In this document: piece after piece, positions 18,164 to 26,821 of the stretch
Numbering within the stretch: position 1 is the stretch's first letter
Layout of the letters: every line of letters begins with the position of its first letter
From: Chryseolinea serpens
GTDB taxonomy: Bacteria; Bacteroidota; Bacteroidia; Cytophagales; Cyclobacteriaceae
Direction of reading: 5' to 3'
NCBI RefSeq assembly: GCF_900129725.1
Contig: NZ_FQWQ01000001.1
Location: forward strand, 2,728,001-2,792,000
Length of the DNA stretch: 64,000 bases
Notes under the pieces: generated by a model
What the model was told of the DNA's origin: nothing
Databases searched by the model: none
The model's input: the letters and a program-made list of their open reading frames with translations, nothing else
Program-made: the position numbers and the translations under genes

Positions 18164-19045
18164 TTATTTTGCGATCTGTTGTTTTGTTTGTTTGTGTTCT
18201 ATTCCGTTTAAAATTTCTCTGATGCGGTTGGCGTCGGCCATGATGCGATGAAGTTCTTTGGCATCGCGTTTCATGAGGTAATACTGAAACTTTTGCAGGT
18301 GCATGATGTATTCCAGCAGGGCCTGGCTCAGGTATTCGGCGTTTTGCTCGAAGATGGGCGCCCACATGTCGGGCGAGCTTTTCGCCAGGCGCACCGTGGA
18401 AGCAAAACCGCTACCGGCCAGCGCGAAAATATTCTTCTCATCCCGTTCGATGTCCAACACCGTTTGCCCCAGCAAAAAGGAGCTCACGTGCGAGAGGTGC
18501 GACACGTAGGCCACGTGTTTGTCGTGTTCTTCGGGTTCCATGAAGATGGTGTTCATGCCCAGGGCGTCGAACACCTGGCCCACCACATCCAATGCGTGTG
18601 CAGAGGACTTGTCGCGTTCGCAGATGATGTTGGTCTTGTTGCGGAACAGTCCTTCGAAGGCGGCTTCGGGTCCTGAGTTTTCCGTACCGGCAATGGGGTG
18701 CGCAGCTACAAATTGGTTGCGTTTCGGGTGGTGGGCGATGGCGCGGCAGATCAAACTTTTGGTCGAACCGGCATCCATCACCACGGCATCTTTGTGCACT
18801 TTGTCCAACACCGAAGGCAGCAATTTGCCCAAGGCGTTTACCGGGATGGCCAGGATGATCAGATCGGACGTTGTCAGGGCTTCTTCTTTTTCTCCGATGC
18901 GATCGACCAATCCCAACTCCACGGCCCGGGCCGCGTGGGCGGCATTTTGTTCCAGCCCGATCACCTCCGACGCGAGACCTGCTTTTTTCAGATCCAACGC
19001 GATGGAACCTCCAATCAACCCCAGACCGATAACCGTTGTCTTCAT
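18164..19045 (-). CDS. tyrA: Prephenate dehydrogenase
   Basis: 293 residues. The N-terminal Rossmann motif (MKTTVIGLGLIGGSIALDLK) binds NAD(P). SDLIILAIPV, DAGSTKS, and the active-site stretch AAHPIAGTENSG with its His follow, then the helical dimerisation domain (HDKHVAYVSHLSHVSSFLLG). It converts prephenate to 4-hydroxyphenylpyruvate for tyrosine synthesis. No ACT domain is attached. It is third of four structural genes, 15 nt after the aminotransferase. Confidence 0.95.
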   Translation of the reverse strand: MKTTVIGLGLIGGSIALDLKKAGLASEVIGLEQNAAHAARAVELGLVDRIGEKEEALTTSDLIILAIPVNALGKLLPSVLDKVHKDAVVMDAGSTKSLICRAIAHHPKRNQFVAAHPIAGTENSGPEAAFEGLFRNKTNIICERDKSSAHALDVVGQVFDALGMNTIFMEPEEHDKHVAYVSHLSHVSSFLLGQTVLDIERDEKNIFALAGSGFASTVRLAKSSPDMWAPIFEQNAEYLSQALLEYIMHLQKFQYYLMKRDAKELHRIMADANRIREILNGIEHKQTKQQIAK

Positions 19046-19060
19046 TTTCTTTTTTTAAAC

Positions 19061-20260
19061 TTATGCGTTTACCGAGGCCTTTGACGAAACCGCGGCCTTA
19101 TCGCCTAAAAACTTTTGAATGCGTTGCACGGCCTCTGTGAGCATCGTTGTGGTGCAGCAGAGGGAAATGCGGATATATCTTCTTCCGGCTTCTCCAAAAA
19201 TGAAACCGGGTGTGATGAACACTTTTGTGCCGTAGAGGATCTCGTCGATCCATTTCTCCACATCCTGGATTTGGTCGGGCGCTTTCGCCCAAACGAACAA
19301 GCCGGATTGCTTGGCCGAATAGCTGCAACCGAGCAGGTCGAGCAACTGCATGGCTACGCGCTTGCGGTCGGCGTACACCGCGTTGAGCGACGTGAACCAT
19401 TCTGCTCCATTTTTCAAAGCTTCCACGGCGGCGTGTTGCAAACCAAGGAACATGCCGGAGTCCATGTTGCTCTTCACTTTCAATACGGCTTCTATATATT
19501 CTTTGCGGCCGGCCACCCACCCGATGCGCCACCCGGCCATGTTGTGTGACTTGCTGAGGGAATTCAACTCCAGCGCCACTTCATCAGCTCCTTCGATGGA
19601 AAGAATGCTCATGGGTTCATCGTTCAGGATGAGGCTGTAGGGATTGTCGTTCACGATCAGGAATTGATTTTTGCGGGCCAGGTCCACCAGCTCCTTCAAT
19701 TCTTCGCGCGACGCGGTTCGGCCGGTGGGCATGTGGGGAAAGTTCACCCACATGATCTTCACTTTCGAAAGATCGCGTTTCTTCAGCGCCTCCATATCGA
19801 TGCCCCAATTGGAATCTTCACGCAACGCGTAAGGACTAAGCTTTGCTCCCACCAGGTTGGCCACCGACGAATAAGTGGGATATCCCGGGTTGGGGATGAG
19901 CACTTCATCGCCTTCGTTCACAAAAGCCATCGCGATGTGCATGATACCTTCTTTAGAGCCCATGAGGGGAAGGATCTGCGTTTCGGGATTCAGCGAAACC
20001 TGGTATGTATTTTTATAAAAGTCGGCAATGGCATTGCGCAGTTGGGGAATGCCTTTGTAGTTCTGGTAGCCGTGGTTGGCAGGATTTTTTGCAGAGACCG
20101 TCAGCGCTTCTATGGTAGAAGCCGATGGCGCCTGGTCGGGGCTGCCGATGCCCAGGTTGATCACCCGCAATTCGGGGGTGTCGAGCCCGCGTACTTCGGC
20201 CAGCTTGCGGCTGAAGTAGTATTCTTCTACCTGGGCAATTCGGTTGGCTGTTGTGATCAT
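19061..20260 (-). CDS. PLP-dependent class I/II aminotransferase (probably aromatic)
   Basis: 399 residues of fold-type I aminotransferase: YQNYKGIPQLRNAIADFY, the PNPGYP substrate-binding stretch, NDNPYS with the PLP-contacting Asp/Asn and Tyr, and SLSKSHNMAGWRIGW with the Schiff-base Lys237. Position between pheA and tyrA implies transamination of phenylpyruvate and 4-hydroxyphenylpyruvate to Phe and Tyr. Sequence alone would also allow a broader aspartate/DapL-like specificity. Spacing to both neighbours is 15 nt, so one transcript is very likely. Confidence 0.9.
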   Translation of the reverse strand: MITTANRIAQVEEYYFSRKLAEVRGLDTPELRVINLGIGSPDQAPSASTIEALTVSAKNPANHGYQNYKGIPQLRNAIADFYKNTYQVSLNPETQILPLMGSKEGIMHIAMAFVNEGDEVLIPNPGYPTYSSVANLVGAKLSPYALREDSNWGIDMEALKKRDLSKVKIMWVNFPHMPTGRTASREELKELVDLARKNQFLIVNDNPYSLILNDEPMSILSIEGADEVALELNSLSKSHNMAGWRIGWVAGRKEYIEAVLKVKSNMDSGMFLGLQHAAVEALKNGAEWFTSLNAVYADRKRVAMQLLDLLGCSYSAKQSGLFVWAKAPDQIQDVEKWIDEILYGTKVFITPGFIFGEAGRRYIRISLCCTTTMLTEAVQRIQKFLGDKAAVSSKASVNA

Positions 20261-20275
20261 CGCTCGCGTCTTTTA

Positions 20276-21118
20276 TTATTTGTATTCGATCTTTCCTTTT
20301 TTATACTCTCCCAACACGTTGAGATTTTTTACCTGCAGCAACACCTGGTGCATGGCATCGTCGTATTGCTTGCGGCGTTTCCATTCCACGTCGATGTGAA
20401 TGGAGTATTCGCTGGGCTTTCCAATGATCGGTATCGATTGGATCTTGGTCAGGTTGATGCTGTTGTTCTTGAAGGTCATGAGCGCGTCGGCCAGGCTGCC
20501 CACTTCGTTGGCCACCTCGAAACTGAGGGAGGCTTTGTTGCTTTCCTTTTTGTCGTGGCTGCGCTTGGTGAGCACCAGGAAGCGGGTGAAGTTCTTCTTA
20601 TGGGTCTCGATGCGTTTCTCCAGGATCTGCAAGCCATATTTTTTGGCGGCATGCTCATTGGCGATGGCCGCGGTGGTCTTCAGCTTCATTTCCTTTACGC
20701 GCTTGGCCGAAAGGGCCGTGTCGTCGCTTTCGCGGATCTCGACGTTTTTCAGGGCGTGGAGGTATTCGGCGCACTGGCGGATGGCCATGGGATGCGACTC
20801 GATGGTGGTGATCTCGCTCAACTTCACCCCCGGCAACGTGAGCAGGTGCATGTGGATGGGGAGGTAGAGCTCGCCAATGATGCTGAAATGATATTCCTGT
20901 AAAAGAAAGTAGTTCGGCAAAATGCTTCCGGCAATGGAATTCTCGATGGCCATCACGGCATAGTCGGCCTCGCCGTTCTTCAGGCTTTCGCAAAGACGAT
21001 GAAAGGACAGGCACTCGATGGTGTCGATGGGCTCGTTGAAATAGGTGAGCGCGGCCACTTCGTGAAAGCTGGTGGCTATCCCTTGAATTGCAATGCTGAG
21101 TTTTTTCTTCTTTGCCAT
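20276..21118 (-). CDS. pheA: Prephenate dehydratase
   Basis: 280 residues. A periplasmic-binding-protein-like catalytic domain (IAIQGIATSFHEVAALTYF, AIENSIAGSILPNYFLL, ESHPMAIRQCAEYL, FTRFLVL) is followed by a C-terminal ACT domain (NEVGSLADALMTFKNNSINLTKIQSIPI, SEYSIHIDVEW) that should bind Phe for feedback inhibition. There is no fused chorismate mutase; that activity sits on the DAHP synthase in the same operon. I chose the ATG at 21118; a TTG eight codons earlier would place the start inside the attenuator hairpin's tail. It is the first structural gene of the operon and lies directly behind the leader-peptide attenuator. Confidence 0.95.
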   Translation of the reverse strand: MAKKKKLSIAIQGIATSFHEVAALTYFNEPIDTIECLSFHRLCESLKNGEADYAVMAIENSIAGSILPNYFLLQEYHFSIIGELYLPIHMHLLTLPGVKLSEITTIESHPMAIRQCAEYLHALKNVEIRESDDTALSAKRVKEMKLKTTAAIANEHAAKKYGLQILEKRIETHKKNFTRFLVLTKRSHDKKESNKASLSFEVANEVGSLADALMTFKNNSINLTKIQSIPIIGKPSEYSIHIDVEWKRRKQYDDAMHQVLLQVKNLNVLGEYKKGKIEYK

Positions 21119-21134
21119 TTTTACACTATGTCCA

Positions 21135-21167
21135 TAAAACAAAAAGTCCCGGGGTTCCGGGACTTTT
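21135..21167 (-). terminator. Attenuator terminator of the pheA operon
   Basis: Read leftwards, AAAAGTCCCGG (21167-21157) pairs perfectly with CCGGGACTTTT (21152-21142) around a 4 nt loop. The stem is followed by U-rich sequence (UGUUUU). It ends about 20 nt before the pheA ATG. Its 5' arm can instead pair over 9 bp with CGGGACTTT at 21218-21210, the last codons of the leader peptide, giving an antiterminator. Confidence 0.88.
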
Positions 21168-21207
21168 CTGAGTTTTTCGTTATCGTTTAGTCAACAACAC
21201 ACTGCTC

Positions 21208-21270
21208 TTAAAGTCCCGTTGGGGTACTAAAAAAGTAGTAAAAGTAAAAGCTTGTGCGGTTGATGGTCAT
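21208..21270 (-). CDS. Phe/Tyr-rich attenuator leader peptide
   Basis: An ATG at 21270 opens a 20-codon frame ending in TAA at 21210-21208. Residues 8-14 are FYFYYFF, seven consecutive aromatic codons (four Phe, three Tyr), the hallmark of an amino-acid-sensing leader. A purine-rich AAGAAGA lies just before the ATG. The frame sits about 15 nt after the predicted transcription start and 90 nt before pheA. A local hairpin (AGU, CCC with GGG, ACU) can form right after the aromatic codons. Its 3' strand is the segment that alternatively pairs with the terminator. A ribosome stalled on the Phe/Tyr codons would free this segment and allow readthrough. This is inferred from layout; no homologous leader was searched. 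Confidence 0.88.
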   Translation of the reverse strand: MTINRTSFYFYYFFSTPTGL

Positions 21271-21290
21271 ATCTTCTTGTTGAAGTGGTT

Positions 21291-21322
21291 CAAAGATAAA
21301 ATGTTTTTTTTTAGTGTTGCAA
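21291..21322 (-). promoter_or_regulatory. Promoter of the pheA operon
   Basis: On the minus strand TTG (21322-21320), a 21 bp spacer containing nine A in a row, then TATCTTTG (21298-21291), an exact TAnnTTTG box. The predicted start near 21285 leaves a leader of about 165 nt before pheA, which fully contains the leader peptide and attenuator. Confidence 0.85.
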
Positions 21323-21557
21323 GTTTGCATGCCACCTTTCGCAAAATATTTTATGGTAACTAATGGTTGTTAGCGAAGAAAATGCTGCCGAACCCGTTTG
21401 CTTGAACCACCTGCGTGGTATTGTCCATCCTATATTCTAGTCAACGGGTCAGAAAATCTGTCTCATACCGGCCGGTCACCCACAGCACCCGAATGTCCTC
21501 TCCGCACCGCTTGTCGAAATGGGTTCCCGGGCCTATGGTTCATTGCAGGCTGCGCAT

Positions 21558-21565
21558 TACCTTTG
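21558..21565 (+). promoter_or_regulatory. Probable -7 box for the His-rich lipoprotein gene
   Basis: TACCTTTG matches TAnnTTTG and lies 20 nt before the ATG at 21586. No TTG is seen at the expected -33 distance, so this is a partial match. The preceding bases 21323-21557 hold no other feature I can support. Confidence 0.45.
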
Positions 21566-21585
21566 GCGCTCAACCCTAGCAACCC

Positions 21586-22035
21586 ATGAAAAAAACTTCC
21601 CTATCCTTTCTTATCCCCGTCTTTTTTGCACTGGCCTGTGGCCATAAAGCACACGAACATGAAGGACACGATGAAGCGACGGCACCGGATGCCACCGAAG
21701 CCACCGGCAACCAACTGCTCTACGAGAAAGTGATGAAAGTGCACGACGAAGTCATGCCCAAGCTCAACGATATCTATACCCTGAAAGAGGCGCTGAAAGA
21801 TAAAATAGCCAACACCCCCTCGATGGCCGAAGCCAAGAAAAAAGAGATCGAACAGACCATTGTTCAACTCGACTCGGCCAGCGAGAACATGATGGTGTGG
21901 ATGCGCGCCTTCAACGCCCCGCCCGACAGCCTGGGTGAAGAAAAGGCACGGGAGTACCTGGAAGGACAAATGGAAAAAGTCCAAAAGGTGAAAACCGACA
22001 TTCTCGAATCCATCGAGAAGGCAAAGGCACAGTAA
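21586..22035 (+). CDS. Small His-rich lipoprotein, unknown function
   Basis: 149 residues. The N-terminus is a lipoprotein signal (KKTSLSFLIPVFFALACG) with the lipid-carrying Cys near residue 18. The mature protein begins with a His/Glu cluster (GHKAHEHEGHDE) that could bind a metal ion. The rest is almost entirely helical and charged (heptad-like, about 45-149). Similar Bacteroidota proteins carry the uninformative name viral A-type inclusion protein. No catalytic motif is visible. It stands alone between the aromatic operon and the adhesin gene. Confidence 0.8.
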   Translation: MKKTSLSFLIPVFFALACGHKAHEHEGHDEATAPDATEATGNQLLYEKVMKVHDEVMPKLNDIYTLKEALKDKIANTPSMAEAKKKEIEQTIVQLDSASENMMVWMRAFNAPPDSLGEEKAREYLEGQMEKVQKVKTDILESIEKAKAQ

Positions 22036-22120
22036 TCCCCAAACCTGCGGGCTACGGATAAGAACGACCTTGGGGACGTGTAGACTCCGTGTGTTAAAGG
22101 CTGTTGGCCATTGAATGCGG

Positions 22121-22163
22121 GGTACGGATACTAAAGGCCGGCAGGCCACCGTTGTATCCGTAC
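22121..22163. repeat. Inverted repeat upstream of the adhesin gene
   Basis: GGTACGGATAC (22121-22131) and GTATCCGTACC (22153-22163) are perfect inverted repeats 21 bp apart, 16 bp before the adhesin ATG. There is no U-run, so it is unlikely to be a terminator. It may be an operator or an RNA hairpin near the ribosome binding site. Confidence 0.55.
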
Positions 22164-22178
22164 CTAAAACACCCTCCC

Positions 22179-24935
22179 ATGAAATCGTTTACCGCCGGTT
22201 TCTGTTTCCTGTTGCTGTTGACAGGAACCCGTTTGCATGCCAGCCATATCCGCTCCGTGGAAATTCAGGCGTTGCAGCAAAATTGCAGTTCACCCACCTA
22301 TACGATCGTGATCATCGGCTACATCAATTACGGCACGGCCGTTGCCTTCGGCGGCGACGGAAGCCTGCTGAATTTTGGGAACGGCACCACCCTCGTGTTG
22401 CCGGAACTGGTGGAGATCGACACCATCGATGCCGTGTTAAAGGTTGGCCGCGTGCGATTCGAGACCGCCGCCACCTTCATGCCGGGCGCTTATACGATCT
22501 CTTACACAGAAGCCAACCGAAATGAGGGCGTGTTGAATTTTACGGGCTCGGGGGCCACCGTCTTTTACACGGAGATCTCGCTACGGGTACAACCCGGCCA
22601 CTGCAATTCCTTGCCGGAGCTCACCGTCCCGCCCATTGATCGTGCATGCCCGGGATTGGCATTCTATCACGCGATCGGCGCCGTCGATCGGGATGGCGAC
22701 AGCTTATCCTATGGCTTGTCCGTGCCGCTGTCGACATCCAACACGCCCGTCTCTAACTATAAGCATCCAAATGATATCGCCTTTTACACCGGCGTCGACT
22801 ACAACCATGCCACAGAGGCGCACAGTGGCCCGCCGACTTTCTCCATCGACCCGGTAACCGGCTTGCTGACCTGGGATGCTCCCAATGCCATTGGTGAGTA
22901 CACGGTTTCTATCAAGATCTATGAATGGAGACGTTCGCCGAATGACAGCGTTTGGTATCTCACGGGCTATGTGCTGCGCGACATGCAGATCATTGTGGAG
23001 GATTGTATGAACCGCCGGCCAGAGATAAGCGTCCCGCAAGACGTGTGCGTAATTGCCGGCACGCCGGTGAACGTACACCTGAAGGGTTCGGATCCCGATG
23101 GGGATCCCGTGATCATGGAGGCCTTCTCGGATGTGTTTTCACTGGACGAAAACCCGGCCATTGTTCAAAACGACGGCGAACTGCAATCGACATCGCCGCC
23201 ATACGACACCGCCTCGCTTTCTTTCTCGTGGAAACCGGCCTGTACCCACGTACGGGAGCAGTCCTATTCCATTGTTTTTAAGATCACAGACCGCCCGCGC
23301 TCAGGGGCACCGTTGGTTCGATTTCAGACGCTGTTTGTGAAGGTGATGGCTTCGGCGCCTGCGTACGAGCGCGTGACCGTTAACCCCGTGAACAAGGTTC
23401 TCACCTTGCAATGGAAATCGCCCGCGTGCGCAAACACCAAAGCTGTGCAGGTGTGGCGGCGGGTGGCTCGTTATGCATACGATGTCCCCGAATGTGCCAC
23501 TGGAATGCCGAAGGCGTTGCGCTACCGGTTGCTGGCGGAGCTGCCCGGGGATGCTGTCAGCTACACCGATGCCGCAATAGCCGTTGGCGCACAATATTGT
23601 TACCGGATCGTGTCGCTCGTGGGCGATGCCAAGGTTCCCAGCCGGATCTCTTTGGATACTTGTCTTATTCCAAAACCGCCTGAAGCGCCGGTGATCACCA
23701 CCGTGAGCGTAACAAAAACCAATGCCATCAACGGCCACACGTTGGTGCGATGGACGTCGCCCTTTGCCCTGGATAAAAACCAGTATCCTCCACCCTACTC
23801 GTATAAAGTCTATCGCAGCGACGGGCTGACGGATCCTGATTTTGTTTTTGTGCGGGGGCCTTTGCAGGACACGGTTTTCACCGATACGTTGAACACACAA
23901 GATCTTGCGCATCGCTACCGGATCGAACTGTACGTGCCAGCCCTCACCGCGGCACCGGTGGACACATCGGATGCGGCTTCGTCAGTATATCTCGCCCAGC
24001 CGTCCAACACGAAAGAACTATCCCTGACCTGGGATGCGGAAACACCGTGGTATAATTTCACGCAGGCATATCCGTATCATCTTATTTACAGAAATGAAAC
24101 CGGCCCCGACGGCGCCTTCACGCTGTTGGATAGCGTGGACGTAAATGAGAATGGATTTATGTATATCGACCCGAAGGCGCAACCGGACATCGTCTATTAT
24201 TATAAAGTGCTCACACGAGGTTCGTATGGGAACCCCGACCTCCCGCAACCCCTGGAAAATTACTCGCAAGTCTTGCGCGCCGCAAAACCCGATACGATAC
24301 CGCCATGCGCTCCCGTGGCCATGATGGAGACCATGGACTGCCGTTCTTTTTCGTGCCGGGGGAATAACTATGCCAACAAAATTACCTGGAGCATGCCCGC
24401 ATCGTGCTCCGAGGAGATTGAAAGCTACCAAGTCTTTGTGTCGGACGATGAGGTGACCTATACACCGTTGGGCCGCGTGAAGGGGAATTCCTTTCTGCAC
24501 GGCGGGCTTCCGACAATGGCGAAATGCTACACCGTGGCAGCCATCGACCGCGCCGGCAATATGAGCCCCCCAAGCCAGCCCGTTTGCAACGACAACTGCG
24601 GCTTTGTGGCCTTTGCAAACGTGATCACTCCCTATAACGCCGATGGACGAAATGATTATTTTGAGGCCTTTACCGATGTGACCGATGAGGCTTCGTGCCT
24701 CCGTTTTGTAAAGTCCATTGCCCTGAGGATCTACGACCGCTGGGGAAAGGAAGTTTTTACATGGGATGCCCCGCCGGGCGAAGGAAATAATTATGTTTTC
24801 TGGAATGGGCTGGACCCGGCCGGCAAGAAGGTGAGTAGTGGCGTGTATTTTTACTCAGCCGACGTACATTTCGATATGCGCGACCCCAAAGCAGAGCACC
24901 GGGTGGTGAAAGGTTGGGTGCAGGTTATTGATTGA
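22179..24935 (+). CDS. Large secreted protein with gliding-motility-associated C-terminal domain
   Basis: 918 residues with a signal peptide (KSFTAGFCFLLLLTGTRLHA). The body is beta-rich, with a calcium/Ig-like DRDGDSLSYGLSVP segment near residue 170, another SDPDGDPV near 310, and fibronectin-III-like repeats from about 400 to 760. The last about 90 residues (ANVITPYNADGRNDYFEAF...LRIYDRWGKEVF...WNGLDPAGKKVSSGVYFY) are the gliding-motility-associated (CHU_C, type B) domain, which directs export by the type IX secretion system and surface attachment. It is likely an adhesin or matrix protein. I chose ATG 22179 because it starts the signal peptide. Confidence 0.9.
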   Translation: MKSFTAGFCFLLLLTGTRLHASHIRSVEIQALQQNCSSPTYTIVIIGYINYGTAVAFGGDGSLLNFGNGTTLVLPELVEIDTIDAVLKVGRVRFETAATFMPGAYTISYTEANRNEGVLNFTGSGATVFYTEISLRVQPGHCNSLPELTVPPIDRACPGLAFYHAIGAVDRDGDSLSYGLSVPLSTSNTPVSNYKHPNDIAFYTGVDYNHATEAHSGPPTFSIDPVTGLLTWDAPNAIGEYTVSIKIYEWRRSPNDSVWYLTGYVLRDMQIIVEDCMNRRPEISVPQDVCVIAGTPVNVHLKGSDPDGDPVIMEAFSDVFSLDENPAIVQNDGELQSTSPPYDTASLSFSWKPACTHVREQSYSIVFKITDRPRSGAPLVRFQTLFVKVMASAPAYERVTVNPVNKVLTLQWKSPACANTKAVQVWRRVARYAYDVPECATGMPKALRYRLLAELPGDAVSYTDAAIAVGAQYCYRIVSLVGDAKVPSRISLDTCLIPKPPEAPVITTVSVTKTNAINGHTLVRWTSPFALDKNQYPPPYSYKVYRSDGLTDPDFVFVRGPLQDTVFTDTLNTQDLAHRYRIELYVPALTAAPVDTSDAASSVYLAQPSNTKELSLTWDAETPWYNFTQAYPYHLIYRNETGPDGAFTLLDSVDVNENGFMYIDPKAQPDIVYYYKVLTRGSYGNPDLPQPLENYSQVLRAAKPDTIPPCAPVAMMETMDCRSFSCRGNNYANKITWSMPASCSEEIESYQVFVSDDEVTYTPLGRVKGNSFLHGGLPTMAKCYTVAAIDRAGNMSPPSQPVCNDNCGFVAFANVITPYNADGRNDYFEAFTDVTDEASCLRFVKSIALRIYDRWGKEVFTWDAPPGEGNNYVFWNGLDPAGKKVSSGVYFYSADVHFDMRDPKAEHRVVKGWVQVID

Positions 24936-24963
24936 CCAGGGTTTCTGCTTTTGGGAAATCTCT

Positions 24964-24971
24964 TACCTTTG
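24964..24971 (+). promoter_or_regulatory. Probable -7 box for gcvT
   Basis: TACCTTTG matches TAnnTTTG and lies 18 nt upstream of the gcvT ATG. No good -33 TTG is present. The short leader leaves no room for a glycine riboswitch. Confidence 0.5.
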
Positions 24972-24989
24972 TGCACCTAAAATTGCACC

Positions 24990-26075
24990 ATGGAGATAAA
25001 GAACATTCCCTTGCATCAGCTTCACGTTTCATTGGGTGGAAAGATCGTTCCCTTTGCGGGGTACAATATGCCCGTCCGCTATTCATCGGATATCGAAGAG
25101 CACATGACCGTGCGGAACGGCGTGGGCGTTTTCGACGTATCGCACATGGGCGAATTTCTTTTGAAGGGCCCCAACGCGCTCGACCTCATCCAACGGGTGA
25201 CCAGCAACGACGCCGCCACCCTCGTGGATGGCCAGGCGCAATATTCCTGTCTGCCCAACCAAACCGGCGGCATCGTGGACGATCTCATCGTCTATAAAAT
25301 AGAAGACGAAGGCTACATGCTGGTGGTGAACGCCTCCAACATCGACAAGGACTGGAATTGGATCAGCCAGTTCAATACCAAGGGCGTGGACATGAAAAAT
25401 GTTTCGGACGACACGTGCCTGTTCGCCGTGCAAGGCCCAAAGGCCGTCGCCACCCTGCAGAAACTGACCACCACAGACCTTAGCGCCGTTAAATACTACC
25501 ACTTTACGGTCGGCGAATTTGCTGGCGTAAAGAACGTGATCATGTCCAACACGGGCTATACCGGTGCGGGCGGTTTTGAGATCTATGTGGACAAAGCCTA
25601 CGCCGAAAAGATCTGGAAAGCCATCTTTGAAGCCGGCAAAGAATTCGACATCAAACCGATCGGCCTGGGCGCCCGCGACACGCTGCGCCTGGAAATGGGT
25701 TTCTGTCTCTACGGCAACGACATCGACGACACCACGTCGCCGCTCGAAGGAGGATTGGGATGGATCACCAAATTCAAAAAAGATTTCACCAACTCCGCGG
25801 CCCTCAAAAAGCAAAAAGAAGAAGGCGTCACCCGCAAACTGGTGGGCTTTAAAATGGTAGACAAGGGCATTTCCCGTCACGACTATGTTATTAAGAATGC
25901 TGCCGGCGAGGTGATTGGAAAAGTTACTTCCGGCACGATGTCTCCTTTGCTGGGCATCGGCATTGGGTTGGGCTATGTGACCAACGCAAACTCCGCGGTA
26001 GGTTCCGAGATCTTCATCGATGTTCGCGGCAAGGCCTTGAAAGCGCAAGTGAGCAAGACCCCACTGATTGGCTAG
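24990..26075 (+). CDS. gcvT: Glycine cleavage system T protein (aminomethyltransferase)
   Basis: 361 residues, full length for GcvT. Family signatures: [29 protein letters not shown], the folate-binding region with [35 protein letters not shown] with the catalytic Asp-rich loop, and the C-terminal barrel ([25 protein letters not shown]). It transfers the methylene group from aminomethyl-H protein to tetrahydrofolate, releasing ammonia. The H and P protein genes are not nearby. comB follows 27 bp later on the same strand and may share the transcript. Confidence 0.96.
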   Translation: MEIKNIPLHQLHVSLGGKIVPFAGYNMPVRYSSDIEEHMTVRNGVGVFDVSHMGEFLLKGPNALDLIQRVTSNDAATLVDGQAQYSCLPNQTGGIVDDLIVYKIEDEGYMLVVNASNIDKDWNWISQFNTKGVDMKNVSDDTCLFAVQGPKAVATLQKLTTTDLSAVKYYHFTVGEFAGVKNVIMSNTGYTGAGGFEIYVDKAYAEKIWKAIFEAGKEFDIKPIGLGARDTLRLEMGFCLYGNDIDDTTSPLEGGLGWITKFKKDFTNSAALKKQKEEGVTRKLVGFKMVDKGISRHDYVIKNAAGEVIGKVTSGTMSPLLGIGIGLGYVTNANSAVGSEIFIDVRGKALKAQVSKTPLIG

Positions 26076-26102
26076 TCCATCGTCTCTTTCTCCATCGCAT
26101 TT

Positions 26103-26816
26103 ATGAAGACTATCGACGTTTGCCTCAGTCCCGACCTGATGCACTTGTACAAAGTGCACGACCGCACCGTCGTGGTGGTCGACATCTTCCGGGCCACTTC
26201 ATGCATGACCACCGCGCTGGCCCACGGCATCGAAAGCATCACACCATTTGCCTCGCTGGATGATTGCCGGGCCATGAAAGCAAAAGGCTACTTCACCGCA
26301 GGAGAGCGCGACGGAAAAAAAGTGGACGGCTTCGACCTCGGAAATTCCCCCTTCGAATACATGGCCGGATCGCTCAAGGGCGCGAAGATCGCATTCACCA
26401 CGACCAATGGCACACAGGCCATTGCCAAATCGGCAGGGGCGAAAGAAATTATCATCGGCTCCTTCCTCAACCTTTCGGCCGTCGCGAAGTATTTGCGCCA
26501 TGGCGACAACAACGTGTTGGTGGTGTGTGCAGGATGGAAAGGAAAAGTGAATTTAGAGGATACGCTTTTTGCAGGCGCATTGGTTGAACTCTTAAAGGAT
26601 CACATCGAACCGGATTGTGATGCGCCGATTGCTGCACAGCATCTGTACAACCAGGCAAAAAATGACCTGGAAGGATTTCTCAAAAATGCGAGTCACGTGA
26701 AGCGACTGGCCAGGCTCAATGTATTCAAGGACATCACGTTTTGCCTCACGCCGGATCAGTTTAACGTGATCCCGGTGTTAAAGGAAAATGTGCTGGTGCC
26801 CCACGTCGTCTCGTAG
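26103..26816 (+). CDS. ComB-family 2-phosphosulfolactate phosphatase-like protein
   Basis: 237 residues. The family signature is clear: VVVVDIFRATSCMTTALAHG, FDLGNSPFEY, IAFTTTNGTQAI and VCAGWKGKVNLEDTLFAGALV. In methanogens ComB removes phosphate from 2-phosphosulfolactate in coenzyme M synthesis. Bacteroidota generally do not make coenzyme M, so the true substrate here is probably different or part of sulfolactate metabolism. No other coenzyme M gene is in the window. Its stop lies 5 bp from that of the convergent acyltransferase gene. Confidence 0.85.
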   Translation: MKTIDVCLSPDLMHLYKVHDRTVVVVDIFRATSCMTTALAHGIESITPFASLDDCRAMKAKGYFTAGERDGKKVDGFDLGNSPFEYMAGSLKGAKIAFTTTNGTQAIAKSAGAKEIIIGSFLNLSAVAKYLRHGDNNVLVVCAGWKGKVNLEDTLFAGALVELLKDHIEPDCDAPIAAQHLYNQAKNDLEGFLKNASHVKRLARLNVFKDITFCLTPDQFNVIPVLKENVLVPHVVS

Positions 26817-26821
26817 GTTTG

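Noticed and set aside
21119-21142. A longer pheA starting at a TTG at 21142
   Set aside because: That start would put the ribosome on the terminator stem's tail. The ATG at 21118 begins the conserved catalytic domain and leaves normal spacing.
24936-24989. A glycine riboswitch upstream of gcvT
   Set aside because: The gap to the previous gene is only 54 bp and contains a promoter-like box instead, so there is no room for the aptamer.
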